A DNA stretch of 64,000 nt from positions 186,001 through 250,000 of the forward strand of contig NZ_JAHCDK010000002.1 in NCBI RefSeq assembly GCF_018413465.1, written 5' to 3'. This DNA is from Flavobacterium sp. CYK-55. Its GTDB lineage: Bacteria; Bacteroidota; Bacteroidia; Flavobacteriales; Flavobacteriaceae. Positions 15,834 through 24,800 of the stretch are shown here, one piece after another (positions within the stretch are counted from its first letter, which is position 1; each line of letters opens with the position of its first letter). The notes beneath the pieces were generated by a model. That model saw only the letters and a program-made list of their open reading frames with translations. It was not told where the DNA came from and did no database searches. The translations under genes and the position numbers were made by a program.

Positions 15834-16340
15834 ATGGCAGGCATTTGCAACGAAAATATTTTTTCAGCTTTTTTTAAGTCACAAGCCAAAAGTTTGCGCA
15901 ATTACTTGTATTTTAAGTATGGCAATGAAGAAATGGCCAATGATATGGCTCAAGATGCTTTTATCAAACTTTGGGAAAAATGTGCAGATATTCCTGAAGA
16001 AAAAGCCAAGTCGTTTTTATATACTGTAGCCAACAATGCATCGCTTAATCAGATAGCGCATCAAAAAGTAGTTTTAAAGCATGCCAAAAACGTGGGAGCC
16101 AATGAAAGCACCGATGTTGATCCGGCCTATATAATGGAAGAAGAACAATTCAAGGTAAAACTTGAAAAAGCCATTGAAAGTTTAACCGAGGCACAAAGAA
16201 CTGCCTTTTTACTACATCGAATAGAAGGAAAAAAATATGCAGAAATAGCCGAGATGCTCGAGATTTCTGTAAAAGCCGTTGAAAAAAGAATCCACGGAGC
16301 TTTGTTATCACTCAGAAATGAAATTGACGGGTTCAAGTAG
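15834..16340 (+). CDS. ECF RNA polymerase sigma factor (FecI-like)
   Basis: A 168-residue sigma-70 family factor with region 2 (LRNYLYFKYGNEEMANDMAQ, then DAFIKLWE) and region 4 (LTEAQRTAFLLHRIEGKKYA, then the helix-turn-helix EIAEMLEISVKAVEKRI). There is no region 3, as in all ECF factors. It is followed by a FecR-type anti-sigma factor and a TonB-dependent receptor with an STN domain, which is the FecIRA layout for cell-surface signalling. It should direct transcription of the receptor and probably of the divergent lipoprotein genes. I see no housekeeping promoter box in the AT-rich 120 bases upstream. Confidence 0.93.
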   Translation: MAGICNENIFSAFFKSQAKSLRNYLYFKYGNEEMANDMAQDAFIKLWEKCADIPEEKAKSFLYTVANNASLNQIAHQKVVLKHAKNVGANESTDVDPAYIMEEEQFKVKLEKAIESLTEAQRTAFLLHRIEGKKYAEIAEMLEISVKAVEKRIHGALLSLRNEIDGFK

Positions 16341-16387
16341 GGTTTTTTTTTAAGTACTTGTTCTAGCAATACTAATGCATTGATATT

Positions 16388-17299
16388 ATGGAAGAGAATT
16401 ACGAATTGGCAAAATGGTTAGCGGGCGATATGAGCCCGGAAGAGCTCCGTGCATTTGAAGCGCGTCCAGAGTTTGCTACCTATGCCAAAATCGCCCGATA
16501 CAGCACTCAACTGGAAGCCCCAAGTTTTGATGCTGATTCTATGTATCGCAAAATTACTGTCGCTCCAAAAGCTACTAAAGTAATTTTGTTATATCAAAAA
16601 ACCTGGTTTAAGATTGCAGCAACCATTACAATCTTACTTGGAATAACACTATTTTACAAAACCAACGTTGCCATATCTGAAATATCAGAAAACGGCGAGT
16701 TAAAATCATTTGCACTACCCGATGATTCTCATGTAGTGCTCAATTCAGGTTCATCTATAAATTACAGCAAATGGGGATGGGATAAAAATCGTTCCTTAGA
16801 TTTAAATGGTGAAGCTTATTTTAAAGTTGCAAAAGGAAAAAAATTTGAGGTAAACACCAACCTCGGAACCGTAACTGTTTTGGGTACACAGTTCGATGTT
16901 AAAGCGCGAAAAAATCGTTTTGACGTGGTTTGTTACGAAGGTCGTGTGAAAGTGAATTATCAAAATCATGAGGTGATTATTACCAAAGGTAAAGCAGTCT
17001 CATTTGAGAACGGAATAAAACTAAACATTCCGAATCATCTAAATATACATCCTAGCTGGATGACAGGTGAGTTCTCATTTATCCAAGAGCATTTAGACAA
17101 TATTATTGATGAAATGGAACGTCATTTTAACGTTGATATTGAGTGTAAAAGTTCTGGAAACGGACAATTATTTACCGGTAGTATCCCACAATTAAATTTA
17201 GATCAAGCACTTGCAATAATTTCCTCAACTTATCACTTGAAAGTACAAAAAGTGAACAGTCAAAAAATTATTCTGCAAGTGGCCAATGAAGAGAAGTAA
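16388..17299 (+). CDS. FecR family anti-sigma factor
   Basis: A 303-residue inner-membrane regulator. The cytosolic N-terminus (about 1-75, ENYELAKWLAGDMSPEEL) binds the sigma factor, a single transmembrane helix spans about 78-94 (IAATITILLGITLFY), and the periplasmic FecR domain runs to about 200 (LPDDSHVVLNSGSSINYS, GEAYFKVAKGKKFEV, VLGTQFDVKA). Residues about 230-300 match the Bacteroidota DUF4974 tail. It transmits the receptor state to the sigma factor, usually through proteolysis. It starts 47 bases after the sigma gene, and its stop lies 14 bases inside the receptor gene, indicating coupled translation. Confidence 0.93.
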   Translation: MEENYELAKWLAGDMSPEELRAFEARPEFATYAKIARYSTQLEAPSFDADSMYRKITVAPKATKVILLYQKTWFKIAATITILLGITLFYKTNVAISEISENGELKSFALPDDSHVVLNSGSSINYSKWGWDKNRSLDLNGEAYFKVAKGKKFEVNTNLGTVTVLGTQFDVKARKNRFDVVCYEGRVKVNYQNHEVIITKGKAVSFENGIKLNIPNHLNIHPSWMTGEFSFIQEHLDNIIDEMERHFNVDIECKSSGNGQLFTGSIPQLNLDQALAIISSTYHLKVQKVNSQKIILQVANEEK

Positions 17300-19820
17300 A
17301 GCCCTTTACCTCTTATTCTTCTTATTACTTAACTTCATTTTTGTTTCGGCCCAAAATAGCAAAGATGAAGTTTCGCTCAAAATACTATTGCTTGAAATTG
17401 GTCAAAAACATAGCATTGTCTTCAATTATATAGAAGACGAAATCGCTATTTTTAAAATTCAACCACCTGATGAAAGTTGGGAGCTTTCAAAAAAATTAAA
17501 ATATATCAATCAAAGAACACATCTGCGGTTCAAAGTGGTCGGAGACAAATATTTTACGGTTTATAACGACCCTAAATACGACAAACCTTTATGTGGTTAC
17601 CTATTTAATGAACAAACCTCAGAGCCAATTGAGAATGCTATGATTCAAATTGATAACATTGGCATTCAAGTTTTTTCTCAAGCTGATGGTCATTTTGAAT
17701 TACCTGTAATTTCACCACATCCTATTCGATTTATTCATCAGAGTTTTGAATCAAAAATTATTGATCCGCAAGAGCTATATGTTCCGGATTGTCCAAAAAT
17801 TCTACTCAAACCACATTTTAACGAACTAACCGAAGTTATTGCCGAAAGGTTCATGACATCTGGTATCACACAAAAAAAAGACGGTTCACTACTGATTAAA
17901 CCTAAAAAATTTGGTTTACTTCCCGGACTTTCAGAGCCCGATGTGCTGCAAACATTACAACAATTACCTGGAGTAAACAGTACTGATGAAACTATTTCAA
18001 ACCTAAGTGTACGTGGTGGTTCGCATGATCAAAATCTATTTTTATGGAACGGAATCAGGATGTTTCAAACCGGACATTTTTTTGGGTTGATATCCGTTTT
18101 TAATCCGTCGTTGGCGCACGAAATTAGCTTCATCAAAAACGGGACTTCAGCTTTTTTTGGCGAAAGCGTTTCAAGTGTTTCTAACATTTCAACCCATCGC
18201 GACAAAATAGATAAATCCGGAGCCAGTATATCAGCTAATATGATTAGCGCCGAGGGAAACACTCATATTAAGCTTTCTCCAAAGGCTTATGTTGAAATAT
18301 CGGGACGGCGATCATTTACTGACTTTTTTAACTCACCTACTTTTCAGCAATACAATGAGCGTGTTTTTCAAAATACGGTGGTTACAGATCTCAATGCCAA
18401 TACTCCCAATAACATCTTGAGTACCAAAAAGTTCTATTTTTACGATATGACCTTGCATTATTTACAAAAAGTTGGAGAGAATCATGAATTATCTATTGAC
18501 GCTATTACCATTCGCAACACTTTAGGGATTGATCAATATACTTCAGCTTCAGAAAAATTTAGTCGTTGGGGTCAAGAAAATTTTGGAACTTCAATACGCT
18601 GGAAAGCTCAATGGTCTGACAAATTCAATACTGAAATCAATGCGAGCAGTTCGTATTACAAGCTCAATGCATTTAATGAATCGGTTACCAACAATCAAAT
18701 TACACTACAAAGAAATTCAGTTCTAAACCTTAGTGCCCAAATTAAGACTTCTTATCAATTAACTTCTGAGTGGACACTCAACAACGGGTATGCAGTTGAT
18801 GAAATCGGTGTTACAAATGCTGATAACATCAATGATCCGGCCTTTGATCGCAACCTCAAAAATGTTTCGCTCAACCATGCCGGAGTTGCCGAATTTGAAT
18901 TCAAACCTCAAAGCAACAAAACAAGACTTACATTTGGAGCAAGGCTTAACTATTTCGGAAAACTAAAGCAAACATTGATTGAACCAAGGTTTTTTTGGAA
19001 TCAATCACTCACTGATAATATTTCCTTGAATCTGAGCGGTGAACTAAAAAGCCAAAGTTTAGAACAAATTATTGATCAGCAACGCGACTTTTTAGGACTT
19101 GAAAAAAGACGATGGGTTATGGCTGATGGCAATACTACTCCCATTCAAAAAAGCAAACAGGTTGGTTTGGGCTTACTCTATAAAAACAAAAAATGGCTAT
19201 TGAGTTTGGATAATTTTTATAAAAAAGTTGAGGGAATTACTTCACAAGAAGAAGGTTTTCAAAACCAATTTGAGTTTTCTAGAGCTATTGGTCAGTACGA
19301 GATTTTTGGAACAGAGTTATTTATTCAAAGAAGTTTTAAAAAGTGGCAAACCTGGTTAAGCTACAGTTTTAACCAAAATCATTACAAGTTTCCGGAATTA
19401 TTTGAAAAAGAATTCCCAAACAACTATGAATTGGTTTACAGTTTTGCCAATGCAATTATTTATGATTGGAAGTCTCTAAAAGTAGCATTGGGTAGTCGTT
19501 GGCATTCTGGAAAACCCTACACCACACCGGCGAGTAACACGATAAACACAACTGATCCTGCGCATCCAACTATTGATTATAATAAACCCAACAATGAACG
19601 TTTAACCGATTATTTTCAGTTGAATGCTTCAATCTCTAAGAGTTGGAAACTCACTAAATTCAGCTCAATTGAATCAGGCTTATCGTTGCTCAACATATTA
19701 AACAAACAAAACTTGATTCATCGATATTACCGAATCAATGCAGCAGGCAAAGGTATCGAAGACGTAAATGTATATGCATTATCGAGAACTCTGAACATGC
19801 ATATAAAGGTTAGTTTTTAA
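17286..19820 (+). CDS. TonB-dependent receptor/transducer with STN domain
   Basis: An 844-residue outer-membrane protein. After a signal peptide ending VSAQ, residues about 26-95 are an STN signalling domain (VSLKILLLEIGQKHSIVFNY). Then follows a carboxypeptidase-regulatory-like domain (about 98-175, LCGYLFNEQTSEPIENAMIQ), a plug with VLQTLQQLPGVNS, LSVRGGSHDQNLFLWNGIRM, and a barrel ending in the aromatic HIKVSF. The STN domain contacts the FecR protein when ligand is bound, so this receptor should control its own regulon. The plug keeps the RGG motif. No SusD partner is present, which argues against a glycan-uptake system; a siderophore, cofactor or small peptide is more likely. The ligand is unknown. 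Confidence 0.92.
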   Translation: MKRSKALYLLFFLLLNFIFVSAQNSKDEVSLKILLLEIGQKHSIVFNYIEDEIAIFKIQPPDESWELSKKLKYINQRTHLRFKVVGDKYFTVYNDPKYDKPLCGYLFNEQTSEPIENAMIQIDNIGIQVFSQADGHFELPVISPHPIRFIHQSFESKIIDPQELYVPDCPKILLKPHFNELTEVIAERFMTSGITQKKDGSLLIKPKKFGLLPGLSEPDVLQTLQQLPGVNSTDETISNLSVRGGSHDQNLFLWNGIRMFQTGHFFGLISVFNPSLAHEISFIKNGTSAFFGESVSSVSNISTHRDKIDKSGASISANMISAEGNTHIKLSPKAYVEISGRRSFTDFFNSPTFQQYNERVFQNTVVTDLNANTPNNILSTKKFYFYDMTLHYLQKVGENHELSIDAITIRNTLGIDQYTSASEKFSRWGQENFGTSIRWKAQWSDKFNTEINASSSYYKLNAFNESVTNNQITLQRNSVLNLSAQIKTSYQLTSEWTLNNGYAVDEIGVTNADNINDPAFDRNLKNVSLNHAGVAEFEFKPQSNKTRLTFGARLNYFGKLKQTLIEPRFFWNQSLTDNISLNLSGELKSQSLEQIIDQQRDFLGLEKRRWVMADGNTTPIQKSKQVGLGLLYKNKKWLLSLDNFYKKVEGITSQEEGFQNQFEFSRAIGQYEIFGTELFIQRSFKKWQTWLSYSFNQNHYKFPELFEKEFPNNYELVYSFANAIIYDWKSLKVALGSRWHSGKPYTTPASNTINTTDPAHPTIDYNKPNNERLTDYFQLNASISKSWKLTKFSSIESGLSLLNILNKQNLIHRYYRINAAGKGIEDVNVYALSRTLNMHIKVSF

Positions 19821-19824
19821 AAAA

Positions 19825-21603
19825 CTACATTCTTTCCGGAACTTCAATACCCAGCAAGCCAAAACCGCTTTTTACAACTTGGGCTACCAATGCCGATAAT
19901 TGTACGCGAAATACTTTTTGAGCTTGATTTTGTTCGCCTAATATTGATACAGATTGATAGAAAGAATTATATTCTTTAACCAACTCGTACATATAAATAG
20001 CCACTACCGCCGGACTGTGACTATTTGCAGCAGATTGAATTACCTCAGGGTATTGTTGTAATTGCTTGATGAGTTCTTTTTCTTTTGAGTGAAGTTGCAC
20101 CGTTATTACAGAATTTGACCAATCAAAATCAGCTTTGCGTAAAATTGACTGAATACGCGCATAAGTATACTGTATAAAAGGCCCAGTATTTCCGGTAAAA
20201 TCAACCGATTCTTCTGGGTTAAACAAGATGCGTTTTTTGGGATCGACTTTTAAAATATAATACTTCAGCGCACCCAAACCAATGATATCGTATAATTTGT
20301 TTTTCTCTTCTTGGGTGTAACCGTCAAGTTTTCCTAATTCAGACGAAAGCGTTGCTGCCGTTTGCGCCATTTCATCCATGAGATCATCGGCATCAACAAC
20401 AGTTCCTTCACGTGATTTCATTTTCCCGGATGGCAAATCAACCATACCATATGATAAGTGAAATAAACTCTGAGCCCAACTAAAACCGAGTTTTTGTAAA
20501 ATCAAAAACAGAACTTTAAAGTGATAATCTTGTTCATTACCTACCGTGTATACCATTCCGCTAACATCCGGAAAATCTTTGACGCGCTGAATAGCCGTGC
20601 CAATATCTTGAGTCATATAAACCGCAGTACCGTCAGACCGGAGCACAATTTTTCGATCGAGTCCGTCAGCCGTTAAATCTATCCAAACTGAACCGTCAGG
20701 ATCTTTTTCAAAAATGCCTTTTTCAAGGCCTATTTGTACCACTTCCTTCCCTAATAAATAGGTGTTACTTTCATAATAATACTGATCGAAGTCAACACCT
20801 AAACGTTTGTAAGTAGCTTCAAAACCATCATATACCCATTGGTTCATCGTTTTCCAGAGCGCAACCACTTCAGGTTTTCCGGCTTCCCAATCCAAAAGCA
20901 TTTGCTGTGCTTCAAGAATAATAGGCGCTAGTTTTTTGGCTTCATCTTCAGTTTTGCCTTGCACAATAAGCTCTTTGATTTGATCGCGATAAGCTTGATC
21001 AAAAGCAACGTAATACTTACCTACAAGCTTGTCGCCTTTCATGCCTGAAGATTGAGGCGTTTCAGCTTTTCCGAACTTTTGCCAAGCCAACATCGACTTG
21101 CAAATATGAATACCTCGATCATTGATGATTTGAACTTTGTAAACTTTTTTTCCGGAGGCTTTGAGAATTTCAGCCACGGAATAACCCAACAAGTTATTGC
21201 GCACATGTCCTAAATGTAGCGGTTTATTGGTATTGGGCGAAGAATACTCAACCATAACAGCCGGTGCATTTGGCTCAGGTAAAACAAATCCGAAAGTGGG
21301 ATTATCTTTTATTTGCTCAAAATAAGATACGTAATAATCGTCTGAAATTACCAGATTCAAAAAACCGGAAACAACATTATAACTATCAACATTTTGCGCG
21401 TGTTCTAGTAAATATTCACCAATGCTTTTGCCTATTTCGGCAGGATTTGCCTTGATGACTTTTAAAAACGGAAATAAAACAACGGTAATATCTCCTGGGA
21501 ATTCTTTTCTGGTAGATTGAAATTCAACTTTGTCAATTGAAACCTTAAAAATTTCGGCTAATGCCTTTTGAATTTGATCAGTAAGTATTCCTGTTAATGC
21601 CAT
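19825..21603 (-). CDS. argS: Arginyl-tRNA synthetase
   Basis: A class I aminoacyl-tRNA synthetase of 592 residues. It has the ArgRS N-terminal additional domain (about 1-85), the ATP-binding HLGH variant of HIGH in NTNKPLHLGHVRNNLLG, and KMKS-like residues in GKMKSREGTVVDADDL. The C-terminal DALR anticodon-binding domain begins near residue 475. It charges tRNA-Arg in the cytosol. It is convergent with the TonB receptor gene, with 4 bases between the stops, and is monocistronic with a -7 box 19 bases upstream. Confidence 0.97.
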   Translation of the reverse strand: MALTGILTDQIQKALAEIFKVSIDKVEFQSTRKEFPGDITVVLFPFLKVIKANPAEIGKSIGEYLLEHAQNVDSYNVVSGFLNLVISDDYYVSYFEQIKDNPTFGFVLPEPNAPAVMVEYSSPNTNKPLHLGHVRNNLLGYSVAEILKASGKKVYKVQIINDRGIHICKSMLAWQKFGKAETPQSSGMKGDKLVGKYYVAFDQAYRDQIKELIVQGKTEDEAKKLAPIILEAQQMLLDWEAGKPEVVALWKTMNQWVYDGFEATYKRLGVDFDQYYYESNTYLLGKEVVQIGLEKGIFEKDPDGSVWIDLTADGLDRKIVLRSDGTAVYMTQDIGTAIQRVKDFPDVSGMVYTVGNEQDYHFKVLFLILQKLGFSWAQSLFHLSYGMVDLPSGKMKSREGTVVDADDLMDEMAQTAATLSSELGKLDGYTQEEKNKLYDIIGLGALKYYILKVDPKKRILFNPEESVDFTGNTGPFIQYTYARIQSILRKADFDWSNSVITVQLHSKEKELIKQLQQYPEVIQSAANSHSPAVVAIYMYELVKEYNSFYQSVSILGEQNQAQKVFRVQLSALVAQVVKSGFGLLGIEVPERM

Positions 21604-21621
21604 CTATTTTGATTTTGACGA

Positions 21622-21629
21622 CAAAGATA
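21622..21629 (-). promoter_or_regulatory. TAnnTTTG -7 box for argS
   Basis: TATCTTTG on the minus strand lies 18 bases before the argS ATG, giving a leader of about a dozen bases. A possible -33 TTG at 21655-21657 is somewhat too far away. The rest of the gap up to 21854 is AT-rich with no other site that I can support. Confidence 0.55.
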
Positions 21630-21854
21630 CAGATTAAGAATTGTAAAGAAAAACCAATCCAAAAATCAAATATTGAACTAAGTGTAAGAAAAGTTATTTA
21701 AAATTATTTGGTCTTGTAAGAAAACTTATTGTAAGAATTTTACCTTTTAAAATGTAAAAAATATGCATTTCATCGATTTTATTTGTATTTAGTCGATATA
21801 TATTACAATCTTTGAACCGTCAAAACATACTTATAGTTAAACCCCAAATTTACT

Positions 21855-24800
21855 ATGAAACGATTATTACTCAATTTGGTCCTGGCCATTTCGGCCTTTG
21901 GCTACTCACAAGCCATCTCAGTGAATACCGGTGCGTACACAGTTCCGCAGTTGGTAAACAACGTTTTAATTAACTCACCTTGCGTATCTGCAACCAACAT
22001 TACTTGGTCAACAGGTTCCAATTTTGGAACAGCAAACGGTATTGGTTTTTTCCAGAACAGCAATCCTAATTTTCCCATGAACTCAGGTGTGATTCTGAGC
22101 ACGGGTAATGTGATGAATGCCGTGGGACCGAATACCAGCATGCTCAATGACGGTAACGGAAACTGGCCCGGCGATGCAAGTCTTGAAGCCACATTAGCTC
22201 AATCAGGCATTTCAATGAATTCTACAAACGCAACCGTTTTGGAATTTGATTTCACTCCGATTTCGCCCACTTTTAGCTTTGAGTTTTTATTTGCTTCAGA
22301 AGAATATGGCAATTTTCAGTGTCAGTTCTCGGATGCATTTGCTTTCTTATTGACCAACACCAATACAGGAGTAACGACCAATTTGGCTGTAGTTCCGAGT
22401 ACAAACTTACCTATTTCAGTTGTGACAATTCGTGACTTTTTGTATAACTCATCATGTCCGTCTGCCAATGCTCAATACTTCGGTAGTTTTAATGGAGGTT
22501 CATCGGCTTTTAGCTCTGCAACAAACTTCAATGGACAAACCAAATTGATGAATGCTTCAGCTGTTTTGGTTCCAAATACTACATATCACATCAAATTGGT
22601 TATCGCTGATCGTGCCGACGAAAGTTCTGACTCTGCAATTTTTATTTCATCAGATACTTTTAATATTGGTCAAGATGTTTTAGGACTTGATTTATCTACA
22701 GCCAACAATACAGCCGTTTGTTATGGATCATCACAAACTTTAAACTCAAACCTTGATCCAGCTCAATACAATTTTAGTTGGACCAGAAACGGCCAGCCTA
22801 TAGCAGGTGAAAACGGCCCGAGTTTGGTGGTAAATCAGGCAGGAACTTATGCTATTACTTATCAAAAAAACACCAATGGTTGCCAACCGGTTACAGACTA
22901 TATCAATGTTGAATTTTTGCCAGAGATTGCAGCCGGAACACCCTCAGATTTGTATAGATGTGATATGGGTAATACAAATTACACTTATGACTTATCTTAC
23001 AATACGCCTATAGTAAAAGCAGGTCTGAATTCTGCAACTCAAGTTAGTTATCATGCTTCACAGTCTGATGCAGATGCAGGAAGTAATGCACTGCCTAACA
23101 ATTATACGGCAACTCCAGGAACCACTGTTTATGTCAGAATCAAAAACCCTAATAATGCTTGTTACACTACAAGAACATTCAATTTGTTGGTGTCAGCTCC
23201 ACCAGTAGCGAATCAGCCCGGAAACATGACCAAATGTTCCGGATCTGCATTCAATAATGCCGGATTTGATTTGAACCAACAAACCAATGCTATTTTGGGT
23301 GGACAATCAGCAACCATGAATGTGGTTACTTATTATTCTAGTTTAACTAACGCAAATTCGCACATCAATCCGATCAATAATAACTATTTGTTTGCCAATA
23401 ACAACACACCTGTTTTTGCTCGTGTTGAAAATGCATTTGATAGTGGTTGTTACAGCATAGTTAGCTTTAATCTATTGGTTACGACATTACCACAGGTTGA
23501 TACTATGTTGAATGTTTTTGTTTGTGATAGTTATACGTTACCAACTCTGAACAACGGAAATTACTTTACTTTACCTAACGGAGGAGGAACAGCGCTTCAA
23601 GCAGGAGAAGTAATAACACAATCATCAACCATTTATATATTTAATCAACCCGGAGGACCAAACACTTGTTCAAACAGTAGTAGTTTTTCGGTAACCATAC
23701 TTGATCCGAATTCAATTGCTCCTGAGAGTGACAGTTATTGCGGAAGTTACTCACTTCCGACACCTCCTGTTGGCGGCTTCTTTACTGGTTCACACGGAAC
23801 AGGAACTCAAATACCGGCGGGAACTAGAATAACATCAACCCAGACAATCAATTTCTATTTTGTATCGCCTGAACCACCATTTTGTGTGGTAGATAAAGAT
23901 TTTACAATCACAATTCTGCCAACCATAAGTTTAGATAGTTTTGCAAATGTATTTGGTTGTACATCATATACTTTACCTGAACTGGCCGTCGGAAGTTATT
24001 ATACTGAAGCCAACGGGCAAGGAACTCAAATGCCTGCAGGTACAGTACTGACAGCTTCACAAACTGTTTATGTTTATGCAGCTACACCTGACAATTGTAC
24101 TGCTAATGCCTCTTTTGAAGTAATTATCGGGATGGATACGCCAGAGAATATTTCTCAATGTGAGCCTTATGTTCTTCCAGCCCTACCAATTGGTAATTAT
24201 TATACAGCTCCTTTAGGTGGCGGGCAACAAATTGCAGCAGGAACAGCTATCAACTTATCACAAACCATTTACATATATGCTCCGGTAAGCAGCGGCCCTA
24301 ATTGCACTGATCAAATGCACTTTGATATTGCTATAGCGCAACCAATTATTGATGAATTACCAAGTATAACTGTTTGTGATAGTTTTACATTACCAGCATT
24401 GACTAACGGTGAGTATTTTACAGGCCAGAACGGATCAGGTCAGCAATTACAACCCGGTTATGTAGTTACATCATCAAGAAGATTTTACATCTTTAAGAGA
24501 TCAACAACAGATGCCAATTGCAGCAACCAGTCAACGTTTCAAATCACCATCAAACCTAAACCTTTTATTGACTCTCGCTCAGATATTGATATTTGCGACT
24601 CATATACTTTGACTGATTTAACCGTGGGTAGATACTATACTGGCCCTGGCGGAACTGGAACAATGCTTCCAAGCGGAACCGTTATTACTACCTCACAAAC
24701 CATATACATTTATGCAGTTTCTGTCACTGAACCATACTGTACAAATGAGAATAGTTTTAACATCAATGTTTATTCAATTCAAGCCGATGCCCCAGCTGAT

